Below the pieces are notes generated by a model. It was not told the origin of the DNA, ran no database searches, and saw only the letters and a list, made by a program, of their open reading frames with translations. DNA of 64,000 nt from positions 3,596,001-3,660,000 of the forward strand of contig NZ_CP036426.1 in NCBI RefSeq assembly GCF_007752535.1, in the 5' to 3' direction. A program made the translations under genes and the position numbers. Below, one piece after another: positions 13,492 through 24,913 of the stretch (positions within the stretch are counted from its first letter, which is position 1; each line of letters starts with the position of its first letter). Origin of the DNA: Tautonia plasticadhaerens. Lineage in GTDB: Bacteria > Planctomycetota > Planctomycetia > Isosphaerales > Isosphaeraceae.

Positions 13492-13535
13492 ACGGCGGCT
13501 GTCGTCAATACGCAAATTTTTACGACGGCTGTCGT
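13492..13535 (-). promoter_or_regulatory. Two BlaI operator palindromes over the blaI promoter
   Basis: Two copies of a dyad ACGAC-GGCT-GTCGT: perfect at 13522-13535, with one arm mismatch (ACGGC) at 13492-13505. Their centres are 30 bp apart, about three helical turns. On the minus strand each is preceded by TTGACG and followed by TAAAA, so the operators overlap -35/-10-like elements. This fits autoregulation by the adjacent BlaI. The divergent hydrolase gene at 13672 could also be affected. Confidence 0.7.
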
Positions 13536-13671
13536 CAACGTCAAGGGCAAGGCGGGCGGATTTCGGGGCGGGCGGGGGGCGATCGGGATCATCGGGGGCG
13601 GAGGTGGTAGGATGGGACCCCGACCGTCGGCCGTCCCCCGACGGGAGGACCCCCGGCCAGGAATGCGTGCC

Positions 13672-14214
13672 ATGCCCCGTGCCTTGCTCGTGATCGACGT
13701 GCAGAACGAGTATTTCACCGGAGCCCTGCCGATCACCCACCCGGCCGGGCACCTCGACCGGATCCTCGGGGTGATGGACGCCTCGACGGGCAAGGTCCCC
13801 ACGGTCGTCGTCCGGCACCACGTCCCCGGCCCCGACGCGCCCTTCTTCAAGCGGGGCAGCGAGGGCTGGGAGCTGCACCCCGAGGTCGCCGGGCGGCCCC
13901 GGGACCTCCTGGTCGAGAAGACCCTGCCGGGCAGCTTCACGGACACGCCGCTGGAGGCCTGGCTCCGGGAGCGCGGGATCGACACCGTCACCATCGCCGG
14001 CTACATGACACACATGTGCTGCGACACCACCGCGAGGCAGGCCGTCCACCGGGGCTTCACCGTCGAGTTCCTCAGCGACGCCACCGGCACCCTGCCGCTC
14101 TCGAATTCCGCCGGCGAGGTGACCGCCGAGGAGCTCCACCGCTCGATCCTCTGCGCCCAGCAGATGCTGCTGAGCGAGGTCCTGCCGTCGGAGAAATGGC
14201 TCGAGCGGCTCTGA
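13672..14214 (+). CDS. Isochorismatase-like cysteine hydrolase
   Basis: 180 residues from the chosen start. The catalytic triad of the family is visible: Asp9 in [11 protein letters not shown], Lys83 in VEKTLPGSF and Cys116 in [15 protein letters not shown]. Such enzymes hydrolyse amides or enol ethers (nicotinamidase, isochorismatase, N-carbamoyl hydrolases); the substrate cannot be told from sequence. The ATG at 13672 begins directly before the first beta-strand. ATGs at 13663 and 13612 are in frame and would add 3 or 20 residues of unlikely sequence. It is divergent from blaI, with the two BlaI operators 137 bp or more upstream. Confidence 0.85.
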   Translation: MPRALLVIDVQNEYFTGALPITHPAGHLDRILGVMDASTGKVPTVVVRHHVPGPDAPFFKRGSEGWELHPEVAGRPRDLLVEKTLPGSFTDTPLEAWLRERGIDTVTIAGYMTHMCCDTTARQAVHRGFTVEFLSDATGTLPLSNSAGEVTAEELHRSILCAQQMLLSEVLPSEKWLERL

Positions 14215-14310
14215 CGACGATGGCCGGATCCGAGGCGGGACCGATGCGTCTGGCAGGCCCGGTCGGCGCCCATCCGGGGAATCCCGGCCCCACACGAGGA
14301 GGACCTGCGA

Positions 14311-15420
14311 ATGACGCGGAAATCGACGCTCGTCGGCACCCTGCTGCTGCTCGTCTCGGGTCTGCCCGCCCCGGTGACGGCGCAGCAGCCGATCACCCTG
14401 GATGACGTCGAGGAAGGCCTGCCGATCATCAGCGCCGACGAACCCGGAATCGGCCGGTTCTCGGCGGAACAGGCCGCGACGTACCTCGATCGCTCGGCCT
14501 TGAACTGGCAGAAGACCAAGACGTGCGCCACCTGCCACTCGAACCTGTTCTACCTGGCCGCCCGCCCGGCGCTGGCCGAGGTCCAGCCGGACTCGGGAGA
14601 GGTCCGACGCTTCTACGAGGATTACCCCCGGGTCCGCTGGCAGTCGAGGACGCCGACGGAGGCCCAGGGCTTCTGGCCGGTCGTCGTCGGGGCCGGATTG
14701 ACGCTCAACGACGCGCAGTCGTCGGGCACGCTGAGCGACGAGGCCCGCCAGGTGCTCGACCTCATGTGGACCGTCCAGCGCGAGGACGGCGGCTGGAACT
14801 GGCCCCATTGCGACTACGCGCCGCTGGAGATCGACGACCATTACGGCGTCACGGTCGCCGCGCTCGCCGTCGGCGTCGCCCCCGGCGGCTACGCCGAGAC
14901 GCCCCGGGCCCGCTCGGGCCTCGAGAAGGTGCGCACGTACTTCGAGGCCAATCCGCCCAAGTCGCTGCATCATCGCGCCATGCTCGCCTGGTGTTCGGTG
15001 CGGGTCGACGGGATCACCACGCCGGAGCGGCGCGAGCAGACGCTGGCCGAGCTGCTGGCCCGGCAACTGGACGACGGCGGCTGGTCCACGGCGGGCTTGC
15101 TCACCGACTGGAAGGGGCTCGAGGTCGAGGACGATCGGCCGCTGGACACCGCGACCAGCGACGGCTACGCGACCGGCTTCGTGATCGTGGTCGCCCGGGA
15201 GCTGGGCGTCCCGGCGGACGACCCGAGGCTGGCCCGGGGCATCTCCTGGGTGATGGCCAATCAGCGGGAGAGCGGCAAGTGGTTCACCCGCTCCCCGGTC
15301 CGGGACTGCGGCAACCGCATCTCCAACGCGGGCAGCGCCTTCGACATCCTCGCCTTGCAGGCCTGCGGCGAGCTGCCCGGCGGGCCCTTCGGCAGCACCA
15401 AGAAACGGGACGGTGAATGA
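14311..15420 (+). CDS. Secreted squalene-cyclase-fold protein with N-terminal CXXCH motif
   Basis: 369 residues with an N-terminal signal peptide (TLVGTLLLLVSGLPAPVTAQ). A CATCH motif at 72-76, preceded by NWQKTKT, fits covalent c-type haem attachment. From about residue 150 it has the alpha/alpha-barrel repeats of the prenyltransferase/squalene-oxidase superfamily (VQREDGGWNWPHCDYAP, then LDDGGWSTAGLL, then MANQRESGKWFTRS). The DXDD motif of true hopene cyclases is not seen, so it is probably not a cyclase. Related planctomycete proteins are annotated only as squalene/prenyltransferase repeat proteins. Its stop overlaps the start of the next gene (ATGA), so the two are co-translated. Confidence 0.75.
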   Translation: MTRKSTLVGTLLLLVSGLPAPVTAQQPITLDDVEEGLPIISADEPGIGRFSAEQAATYLDRSALNWQKTKTCATCHSNLFYLAARPALAEVQPDSGEVRRFYEDYPRVRWQSRTPTEAQGFWPVVVGAGLTLNDAQSSGTLSDEARQVLDLMWTVQREDGGWNWPHCDYAPLEIDDHYGVTVAALAVGVAPGGYAETPRARSGLEKVRTYFEANPPKSLHHRAMLAWCSVRVDGITTPERREQTLAELLARQLDDGGWSTAGLLTDWKGLEVEDDRPLDTATSDGYATGFVIVVARELGVPADDPRLARGISWVMANQRESGKWFTRSPVRDCGNRISNAGSAFDILALQACGELPGGPFGSTKKRDGE

Positions 15421-16703
15421 TGAACCCGCAATCAAGCTTGAATCGACGCCAGTTCGTGGGCACCCTCGCCGCCGCGGCGGCGGCCGGCCGCCTGGCGAAC
15501 GCCGGCGTCCTCGCCGTCCCCGACGCCGGCCCCGAGATCCGGGAGACGGAACATTTCTGGTATCGAGGCGCCCCGGAGGGCCCCTACCTCGACTCCCAGC
15601 GCGACCACAAGGCGTTCGGATTCGACGACGCCAGGATCTACCTGTCCGAGGACAACGGTCGGACCTGGGCCCACGACGCGGCCTTCCCGGACGCCGCCAA
15701 CATCACGTTCAGCTGCCTGCTCGAGAACGGGAACATCCTCTTCGCCACGCGAGAGCGGCTGTTCCTGAGCACCGACGACCTCGAGACGCATCGCGAGCTC
15801 GTCGTCAAGGATCGGGACGGGGGCGACTACCGGCCGCATGCCGCCCGGGATCCCGACCAGCCCGGCTGGTACTTCCACCCGCTCGACGGCGTCCACACCT
15901 GGGAGATCGACGGCCGGGAGATGCTCGTCTGGGGCAACTACTGCAACGTACTCGGCGGGCCGGTGCCCGTGAACATCTACTACTCCACGGACGGCGGGGA
16001 GACGGTCAAGCTCGCCTACTCGTTCGGCAGGAACCCGCACTTCCAGGAGGAGGGGACCTCGCCCGAGTCGTTCCTCGGCAATCCGGACAATCCCGTCATC
16101 TGCCGACATGTGCACGGGGTGACCTACAACCCGGCCGATCGGGCGTTCTACGCCTGCACGGGGGACATCGACCGGGGGCACGGGAACGAATGCCACTGGC
16201 TGCGAGGGGTCTATGACGCCCCTGCCGACCGATGGGACTGGACGGTGCTGGTCTCGGTGGACGCCAATTCCCGGTACAAGTCGGGCGGCATCAACTTCGT
16301 CGACGGGCAGCTCTACTGGGCGGCCGACGCCAACGGGCCGAAGCGGCCCGACGAGGCGTATGACCGGGGGATCTTCCGGTGCGACCCGGCCGACCTGGCC
16401 GACCCGTCGAAGCATACCCGGCTCTTCGACGCGGAGTTCGAGATGGGGAACATGATCATCCAGGACGGCGTGATCCTGGCCGGGCACTGCGCGCCGGCGT
16501 CGACCTTCAAGACGGGCATCGCCTTCTCCCCCGATCTCGGACGGACCTGGGTCGAGTACGACCTGGCCGAGTTCGGCCCCCGGTCTCCCGCCCGCTTCCA
16601 GCCGAAGAACAGCGACGGCTGGTTCCGGATGGACCTGCGGAAGGGGTGGATCGAGCGGGCAGAGGTCCTGTTCATCAAGCCGAAACCGGGGAAGGCGAGC
16701 TGA
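15417..16703 (+). CDS. Tat-exported BNR/sialidase-like repeat protein
   Basis: 428 residues. A twin-arginine signal NRRQFVGTLAAAAAAG at the N-terminus suggests export in a folded state. The body has Asp-box/BNR-like turns (YLSEDNGRTWAHD, YYSTDGGETVKL, FSPDLGRTWVEYDL), the hallmark of six-bladed sialidase-type propellers. The Arg triad of genuine sialidases could not be assigned. It may therefore be a glycoside-binding or hydrolytic exo-enzyme of unknown substrate. The first ATG (15417) overlaps the preceding stop, and a second ATG follows immediately at 15420. Cotranscription with a haem-motif protein is unusual for this family. Confidence 0.75.
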   Translation: MMNPQSSLNRRQFVGTLAAAAAAGRLANAGVLAVPDAGPEIRETEHFWYRGAPEGPYLDSQRDHKAFGFDDARIYLSEDNGRTWAHDAAFPDAANITFSCLLENGNILFATRERLFLSTDDLETHRELVVKDRDGGDYRPHAARDPDQPGWYFHPLDGVHTWEIDGREMLVWGNYCNVLGGPVPVNIYYSTDGGETVKLAYSFGRNPHFQEEGTSPESFLGNPDNPVICRHVHGVTYNPADRAFYACTGDIDRGHGNECHWLRGVYDAPADRWDWTVLVSVDANSRYKSGGINFVDGQLYWAADANGPKRPDEAYDRGIFRCDPADLADPSKHTRLFDAEFEMGNMIIQDGVILAGHCAPASTFKTGIAFSPDLGRTWVEYDLAEFGPRSPARFQPKNSDGWFRMDLRKGWIERAEVLFIKPKPGKAS

Positions 16704-16986
16704 GCGAGCCCGGATGATGGCGGCCTCCTTCGCCCGGCGGGCCGTCGAGTGCCCGCCCGGGACGACCGCCGGCCGCCTCGGGATGGGGGGGATCGATCGC
16801 CCGGATGGGCCTGGTTCGGCCTATCCGAGACGGGACCGGGTCATGGTATGATCCGTCCTTCCCGCCAGGGCGGGGGGCCATCCCACGCGACGGACTCAAT
16901 GGGAACGGGGCGGTCTGGCGCGATCCATGAGCCGTGGGGGGGATGGTGTCGGCCGCTCATGCTGAAGCCACCCGGGGAATCCAGCC
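16704..16986 (+). promoter_or_regulatory. trpC upstream region with possible extended -10 promoter
   Basis: The gap before trpC contains TGG-TATGAT (16844-16852), matching an extended -10 element. No clear -35 hexamer is found at the expected distance. No ORF with family features was found. Confidence 0.3.
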
Positions 16987-17796
16987 TTGCCGAACTCGAT
17001 CCTCGACGAGATCGTCGCCACCAAGTGCCGGGAGGTGGCCGAGGCGAAGAAGCGGATGCCGATCGAGGAGCTGGAGGCCCGGGCGGCCGAGGCCCCGCCG
17101 GTGCGGGACTTCCGGGCGGCGCTGGGGGGGCCGGGGCCGATCCGGCTGATCGCCGAGGTGAAGAAGGCCAGCCCCTCGGCCGGCGTCATCCGGGCCGACT
17201 TCGACCCGGTCGCCGTCGCCCGGGCCTACCAGGCCCACGGGGCCGACTGCCTCAGCGTCCTCACCGACGTGCCGTACTTCCAGGGGCACCTGTCCTACCT
17301 CGCCCGGGTCCGGGCGTCGGTGGCGATCCCGATCCTCCGCAAGGACTTCCTGATCGACGAATACCAGGTCGTCGAGGCCCGGATGGCCGGGGCCGACGCC
17401 GTGCTGTTGATCGCCGAGATCCTGGACGACGACCGGCTCTCGGCGCTGCTGGCCCGGGCCCGGTCGCTGGGGATGTCGGCCCTGGTCGAGCTGTACGAGG
17501 AGGCGAACCTCGACCGGGTGCTGGCCGTCGGGGCGGACCTGGTCGGGATCAACAACCGGGACCTCTCCCGGATGGTGACCGACCTGGAGCACACCTTCCG
17601 CCTCCGCCCCAGGGTACCCGAGGGGGTATTGCTCGTCAGCGAGAGCGGCATCCGGGGCCGCCCCGACGTGGAGCGGCTGGAGGCGGCCGGGGTGGACGCG
17701 ATCCTGGTCGGAGAATCGCTGATGCGATCCCCCGACCTCGGCCGGGCGGTCGAGGAGCTGCTCGGGCTGCCCCCGGGCAAGGCCGCCGGGCCGTGA
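16987..17796 (+). CDS. trpC: Indole-3-glycerol phosphate synthase
   Basis: 269 residues, the normal size for stand-alone TrpC. It converts carboxyphenylaminodeoxyribulose phosphate to indole-3-glycerol phosphate in tryptophan synthesis. Conserved blocks are all present: LIAEVKKASPSAGVI (phosphate and catalytic Lys), LSVLTDVPYFQGHLSYL, ILRKDFLIDEYQV (catalytic Lys), AEILDD, LVELYEEANLDR, VGINNRDL (Asn and Arg) and SESGI followed by ILVGESLMR. The start is TTG at 16987 with GGGGAA about 7 bp upstream; no better in-frame ATG precedes the first helix. No other trp gene is nearby, as is common for scattered trp genes in planctomycetes. Confidence 0.95.
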   Translation: MPNSILDEIVATKCREVAEAKKRMPIEELEARAAEAPPVRDFRAALGGPGPIRLIAEVKKASPSAGVIRADFDPVAVARAYQAHGADCLSVLTDVPYFQGHLSYLARVRASVAIPILRKDFLIDEYQVVEARMAGADAVLLIAEILDDDRLSALLARARSLGMSALVELYEEANLDRVLAVGADLVGINNRDLSRMVTDLEHTFRLRPRVPEGVLLVSESGIRGRPDVERLEAAGVDAILVGESLMRSPDLGRAVEELLGLPPGKAAGP

Positions 17797-17906
17797 GGGC
17801 GGCCCGGGATTGGCCCGGCCCGGGGCATCACTCCCGCTTCATTTTCTGAACGTCCTGGCAGTCAATCCCTTGCACCTCGGCTGCCCCTGGCGGTAAGACA
17901 GAGTAA

Positions 17907-17925
17907 CCGATCAGTGTATGATCGG
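17907..17925 (+). promoter_or_regulatory. Small inverted repeat upstream of PEP-CTERM gene
   Basis: A perfect 7-bp inverted repeat CCGATCA/TGATCGG with a 5-nt loop, 34 bp before the start codon. It could be an operator or an mRNA hairpin. An upstream TTGCAC with TAAGAC 18 bp later is a weak promoter candidate. Confidence 0.3.
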
Positions 17926-17958
17926 CATTATTAAGTAACGCGCCCTCCAGGAGATAGG

Positions 17959-18630
17959 ATGAAGATGTCAGCCGCCCACCCCTCGATCCTCGCCCTCGCC
18001 CTCGGCCTCTCCCTCGCCGGGCTGGCGACCCCGGCCGCCGCCGAGACCGTCATCGACTTCGACGACGTCGACATCCCCGGCGACACCGAGCTGACCACCT
18101 TCTCGCCATACCAGGAAGACGGCTACACCCTGACCGCGACGAACCCACCGACCGGGTTCTCGTCGGGCCTGGTCTTCTACGGGGAGAATTCGATCTTCTA
18201 TGCCGGGTCGCAGGCGGCGAGCACCTTCGCGCCGGACAACGCCCCGTTCAACATCCTGGAGCTGACCAACGACGCCGGCACGCCGTTTGCCCTGGAATCG
18301 ATCGACCTGGCGAGGAACTTCGCGTTCGACCCGGCCCCGACGGTGACCTTCACCGGGGTCAAGGTGGGGGGTGCGGAGGTGATGCAGAGCTTCACCGTGA
18401 CGACCCCCGTGGGGGTGGCGGAGTTCCAGACCTTCGCGTTCTCGTCGGACTTCTCGGATCTGGTGGCATTGCGTTGGGGCCAGCCGATCCTCTCGCAGGG
18501 CCTGCACCAGTTTGATAACATCCGAATCCAGGCGATCCCCGAGCCCGGGACCGCCGGGCTCCTGGCGGTCGGGGCGCTGGCGATCGGTGCGGCCCGGCTC
18601 GTCCGGAGGCGCCCCGGGCTCCCCGCCTGA
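17959..18630 (+). CDS. PEP-CTERM sorting domain protein
   Basis: 223 residues. A signal peptide ends near ATPAAAE (about 30). The middle is a beta-rich secreted domain (VIDFDDV to FDNIRIQA) of the kind found in many short extracellular planctomycete proteins. The C-terminus is a full PEP-CTERM signal: IPEPGTAGLLAVGALAIGAA followed by an arginine cluster. It should be cleaved by an exosortase and delivered to the cell surface or exopolysaccharide matrix. No exosortase or EPS genes lie in this window. GGAGATAGG just before the ATG is a good ribosome binding site. Confidence 0.88.
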   Translation: MKMSAAHPSILALALGLSLAGLATPAAAETVIDFDDVDIPGDTELTTFSPYQEDGYTLTATNPPTGFSSGLVFYGENSIFYAGSQAASTFAPDNAPFNILELTNDAGTPFALESIDLARNFAFDPAPTVTFTGVKVGGAEVMQSFTVTTPVGVAEFQTFAFSSDFSDLVALRWGQPILSQGLHQFDNIRIQAIPEPGTAGLLAVGALAIGAARLVRRRPGLPA

Positions 18631-18824
18631 TCCCGATCCCGGCCCGACGAGCGGCGGCGGGGCCCCGGCCCCGGGGCGAGGATCGTCACCCCTCCCCGGC
18701 GATGGCCCGGTGAGGAGTCCGAGGCGGCCCGCCCCGCCCGCCCTGCGTTGCCCGGGTGCCTTCGAGCCGGGCATCGCCTTTGATAAGTGACGCGGGGCAA
18801 CCTCGACGATGCCGGGAGCTAGGC

Positions 18825-20120
18825 ATGATCCGGTTGGATTGCCCCTGCGGGAAGACCTACGTCGTCCAGGACGAGTACGCCGGCAAGCGGACCAAGTGCC
18901 CGGCCTGCCAGGCCGCGCTGGTGGTCCCGACGGCGCCGGCGGCGGGCGCCGACGCCGGCGCCGGGGGCAAGCCGTCGCCGCCGCCCTGGTGGTTCGACGA
19001 CGCCCGGCAGGACCCCTCCCGACCGGCCGGGGCCACCCCGCCGACCCCGGCCGGGGCGGCGAATCCGGCCCCGGCGCCCGCCCCCGCGCCCGCGTCGGGG
19101 TCGGGGACGAAACCGAAGTCAAAGTCGAAGTCTCGAGTGCCGGTGGCGCTGGGGGGGATCGGGCTGCTGGCCGTCGGCCTGGCGGCCTGCTGGGCCGCCG
19201 GGCTCTTCCCGGGCTCGACGGAGGACGGGGGGCCGCCTCCCCCGGTGACCGGGATCTCCTCCACCCCGGCCCCCGGGGGAGGCGGCACGGCCGGGGCCTC
19301 CCCCAGGTCCCCGACGATCGGGGCCCCGCCGCCGGCGCCGTCCCCGTCCCCCGGGGGGCTAGACCGCGGGCCGGCCGTCGCGGCGGCGGGGGGGCAGGTC
19401 GAGGGATCGGTTGAGGCCAGGCTTCAGCTGCTCGTCCCGGCCTATTTCTACCCCGCCGGGCCGGGGCTGGTGGAATGGGAGCGCCTCTTCGAGGCCGCCT
19501 CCCGGGTGCCGATCGTCGCGGTCGCCAACCCCGCCAGCGGCGTCGGCGAGCGGCCCGACCCCGAATACGTCGCCATCATCGACCGGGCGGCCCGGAGCGG
19601 CGTCACGGTGGTCGGCTACGTCTTCACCAAATACGGCCAGAGGCCGGCGGCCGAGGTCCGGGAGGAGGTCGACCGCTGGGTCGACTTCTACCCGGGGATC
19701 CGGGGCATTTTCCTCGACGCCCAGGCGAACCAGGCGGCCTTCGTCGACCACTACGCCGCCCTGGCCTCCCACGTCCGTGGGGCGATCGACGACGCCCTGG
19801 TCGTCACCAACCCGGGCACCACCTGCGACGAGGGCTACGCCGACCCCCGGGTCAGCGACGTGATCGTCATCTACGAGGGGGTCTCCGGCTTCGACCGCTT
19901 CCAGCTCCCCGGCTGGGCCGACCGGGCCTCGGGCGTCCGGTTCGCCGCCCTGCCGCACCAGGTCGACGCCCCGGAGCGGATGCGGGACTACCTGCACCTC
20001 GCCGACCGGAGGGGCATCGACCTGGTGTATGTTTGCGGGAGCGGCTTCGACCGCCTGCCCGAATTCTGGGAGGATCAGGTCGAGTCCGTGCTTCGGATCA
20101 ACCGGGGGGAGGCCCCGTGA
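18825..20120 (+). CDS. Zinc-ribbon membrane protein with spherulin-4-like domain
   Basis: 431 residues. The N-terminus is a short zinc ribbon (CPCGKTYVVQDEYAGKRTKC ending in PAC), common at the start of planctomycete membrane proteins. An Ala/Pro-rich linker and one transmembrane helix (about 104-127) follow, then another Pro/Gly-rich linker. The C-terminal part (about 200-428) matches the spherulation-specific family 4 TIM-barrel-like domain: LVPAYFYPAG, VAVANPASGVG, VVGYVFTKYGQR, IRGIFLDAQ, VVTNPGTTCDEGY. This domain would be outside the cytoplasm. ATG 18825 has GGGAG 6 bp upstream; the longer upstream frame lacks a site. It lies 85 bp before the kinase gene on the same strand. A glycoside hydrolase-like role is possible but unproven. 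Confidence 0.8.
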   Translation: MIRLDCPCGKTYVVQDEYAGKRTKCPACQAALVVPTAPAAGADAGAGGKPSPPPWWFDDARQDPSRPAGATPPTPAGAANPAPAPAPAPASGSGTKPKSKSKSRVPVALGGIGLLAVGLAACWAAGLFPGSTEDGGPPPPVTGISSTPAPGGGGTAGASPRSPTIGAPPPAPSPSPGGLDRGPAVAAAGGQVEGSVEARLQLLVPAYFYPAGPGLVEWERLFEAASRVPIVAVANPASGVGERPDPEYVAIIDRAARSGVTVVGYVFTKYGQRPAAEVREEVDRWVDFYPGIRGIFLDAQANQAAFVDHYAALASHVRGAIDDALVVTNPGTTCDEGYADPRVSDVIVIYEGVSGFDRFQLPGWADRASGVRFAALPHQVDAPERMRDYLHLADRRGIDLVYVCGSGFDRLPEFWEDQVESVLRINRGEAP

Positions 20121-20205
20121 GGCCCACCCGGCCCGCCCCCCCGCCGGCGGCGGGGGGGCGAAGGGGCGGGAACGCGGCCCGGGTCGACGCATCGGAGGCG
20201 GCCCC

Positions 20206-22701
<2,496 letters not shown>

Positions 22702-22888
22702 CGCCTCGCCGCCGAGCGTTGCGGCCGACGGCCGGGTCTCGGTCTCGGTCCCGTCGGCCTGCCGACGCCCGGGCGGGGCCCATCCCGGATCGCCCGAGGC
22801 CGGGAGCGTCCGGCGCCCCGGGATGGGGGGCGAACCCCGGCACCCGGTCGCGCCCCCGATACGGGCCCCGGATCGAACCGATCCGGGG

Positions 22889-23290
22889 TCAGAGCTTCGC
22901 CTTCAGGGCCGAGACGGCGGCCTGGAGGGTCCGGGCCGCCTCTCGCTGCTGCTCGACGGGGGCCCGGGAGGCGGCGAGCCGCTCCAATGCGTTGATCTTC
23001 TCCCGGACGAGGTCGGCGTCGGCGGCCAAGGGGGTCTCGGCGGCCTCCTTCATAAAGACGGCCAGGGCCATGCCGATGCGGTCGCTGTCGGTGCCGAGGT
23101 CGCCCGAGGTGCGGTAGGCCTCGTCGAGGACCGTGGCGCAGAGGTCGCCGACGGCGTTCTCCATCATGGCGAACGACCCGAGCATCGTCCTCGGGTCGTC
23201 CTCGGCTCGAGGGCCGCCGCAGCCGGCGACCGCCGAGACGCAGGCCAGCGCCAGGGCCGGCGCGAAGGGCGGCAAACAGATCCGGGTCAT
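22889..23290 (-). CDS. Small predicted lipoprotein, function unknown
   Basis: 133 residues. A lipoprotein signal ends in SAVAGC (about residues 19-24), so the mature protein would be lipid-anchored through this Cys. The rest is helical and charged (about 40-133, ending EQQREAARTLQAAVSALKAK) without a recognisable domain. GGAGG lies 5 bp before the ATG. It sits 113 bp downstream of the DUF1559 gene on the same strand, an arrangement often seen in planctomycetes where a small lipoprotein follows a DUF1559 protein. The role is not known. Confidence 0.75.
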   Translation of the reverse strand: MTRICLPPFAPALALACVSAVAGCGGPRAEDDPRTMLGSFAMMENAVGDLCATVLDEAYRTSGDLGTDSDRIGMALAVFMKEAAETPLAADADLVREKINALERLAASRAPVEQQREAARTLQAAVSALKAKL

Positions 23291-23403
23291 GGGAACCTCC
23301 GAGGCGGAAGGATCGAGTCGGCGCGACGGGTGCGACCCGGGAGGCGCATCCCGGCCCGGCCCGGCCCCGGGGCGGGGGCCGGGATGCGCCCGGGCCGCCC
23401 GGG

Positions 23404-24492
23404 TCAATACTGGTCGGCCGAGATGACCTCGCCGCCGGCCCGTGTGCCCAGGGCCCGCCAGACGGTCACGTCGACCGAATTCTTGAGGAACCGGACCGAG
23501 CCGTCCCCCAGCATCAGGTTCACGCCGCCGGGGTGGTCGCTGCGGGCGGTCATCACGGCCGACTCGTTGGGGCTGTCGATGAAGCTCTGGCCGCTGTTGC
23601 AGTCGATGACGTTGGAGTTGGGCGGCAGCAGGTGGTTGTACATCGTGTGGTGGACGTGCCCGTAGACCGACGCCCCGTAGCCGGCGCCGTGGTCGCTCAG
23701 GTGGTTGGTCACGGACTGGCCGTTCTGGACGCACTCGCTGAGCATCGCGTCGGTCGTCAGGCTCGGGTCCCGCATCGCCGGGCCCCGCCGGGAGTCCCCG
23801 AGGGAGAGCGTGGCGCTATCGAGGTCGCCGAGCATCCGCTCGCTGAAGGCGGCGGTGTTGGACAGGCCGTCCCTCACCGAGGCGGCCGAGGTGACCCCCT
23901 CGTCCCGGAACATCCCGCCCCGGCCCCCGCCCATCTCGGCCTTGCAGTTGGCGCTCCAGGGATTCTGGGTCGCCCCGCTGTCGGCCCAGGCGCTGCTCTG
24001 GCAGATGGTCGGCCCCATGTTGTAGCGGTAGTTGTTCAGCGGCAGGCCGGGGTCGTTGGCCTCCGACGGGCAGATGAAGACCTGGATCCGGGTGGAGACC
24101 ACCGTCAGGTTCGCCTGGCAGTCCGGCGGGCTGCTCGGCGGCGACTGCCTTACACGGGACATGCCGAAGTTGAAGGCGTTGAAGACGTTGGTCCCCTCCA
24201 TGTAGGGGGCCAGGTGCATGTGCACCGCGATCCCGCCCTGCCAGCACTCCCCCGGCCCGCCCGAGAAGTTCCCCAGGTACGGGCTCATCCGGCCCGGCGG
24301 GAAGCTGTTGGTGGCCGCGTGGTAGTTGTGCAGGCCGATGCCGATCTGCTTCAGGTTGTTCGTGCACTGCGCCCGCCTCGCCGCCTCCCGGGCGCTCTGC
24401 ACCGCGGGCAGGAGGAGCGCGATGAGCACGCCGATGATGGCGATGACCACCAGCAACTCGATCAACGTGAACCCGGACGTACGACGCTTCAT
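23404..24492 (-). CDS. DUF1559 (SBP_bac_10) protein with type IV pilin-like N-terminus
   Basis: 362 residues. It begins with a prepilin signal: basic leader, then [20 protein letters not shown], cleaved after Gly7. The pseudopilin-like helix [14 protein letters not shown] and [16 protein letters not shown] follow, the standard opening of planctomycete DUF1559 proteins. The C-terminal [20 protein letters not shown] motif is also diagnostic. The family is hugely expanded in Planctomycetota and its function is unknown; surface or pseudopilus assembly is presumed. The start is fixed by the prepilin motif, so the longer upstream frame was rejected. Confidence 0.92.
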   Translation of the reverse strand: MKRRTSGFTLIELLVVIAIIGVLIALLLPAVQSAREAARRAQCTNNLKQIGIGLHNYHAATNSFPPGRMSPYLGNFSGGPGECWQGGIAVHMHLAPYMEGTNVFNAFNFGMSRVRQSPPSSPPDCQANLTVVSTRIQVFICPSEANDPGLPLNNYRYNMGPTICQSSAWADSGATQNPWSANCKAEMGGGRGGMFRDEGVTSAASVRDGLSNTAAFSERMLGDLDSATLSLGDSRRGPAMRDPSLTTDAMLSECVQNGQSVTNHLSDHGAGYGASVYGHVHHTMYNHLLPPNSNVIDCNSGQSFIDSPNESAVMTARSDHPGGVNLMLGDGSVRFLKNSVDVTVWRALGTRAGGEVISADQY

Positions 24493-24913
24493 GACCACCC
24501 TCCCGCTCGATCTGTCGAGCAGCGTTGGAGGTGCGAACCACGACTGGGACGGACTCCCCGAGCGACGGCCGGCGCCGAGGGCGGGCGATCGTCCCCGACG
24601 CCCGGGCGTACCCCCCGGCGTCCCTCGGGCCGCCGGCCGGCCGCCCGGGATCGGATCGCTCGCCATTTCCAGGGGAAATTGCGCACCCCGGACGCCGGAT
24701 CCTCGCGGGGCATCGGGCCCCGCAACGACCTCGAACATGCCGGGATGTTGACCTCGGAGAGGATCCCCGATTCGGCCCGCCGGATCGTCGGCGCATCCTT
24801 GACAAAATAAGCGGCCGCGATTCTATCTAGGAAGGCGTCGTACAGGCAAGCAGAGTCCAGATCTTTTTCGGATCGGGGCATCCCTCGATCCCAACCCGTT
24901 CGAGGGGGCCAGG
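24493..24913. other. Divergent intergenic region
   Basis: About 420 bp between two divergently transcribed genes. It contains the possible promoter at 24799-24827 for the plus-strand lipoprotein gene. Otherwise no gene or repeat is seen. Confidence 0.5.
24799..24827 (+). promoter_or_regulatory. Possible sigma-70 promoter for the TPR-like lipoprotein gene
   Basis: A perfect TTGACA (24799-24804) is followed after 17 bp by TCTATC (24822-24827), in an AT-richer patch 87 bp before the ATG. The -10 match is only partial. Confidence 0.4.

Noticed and set aside
14311-15420. Functional squalene-hopene cyclase
   Set aside because: No DXDD catalytic motif, less than the usual length (about 600 residues or more), plus a signal peptide and CXXCH motif that such cyclases do not have.
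17850-17880. Sigma-54-like TGGCA...TTGCA upstream of the PEP-CTERM gene, where sigma-54 control would be attractive
   Set aside because: The GG and GC doublets are 15 bp apart instead of the required 12, so it cannot be a standard -24/-12 promoter.
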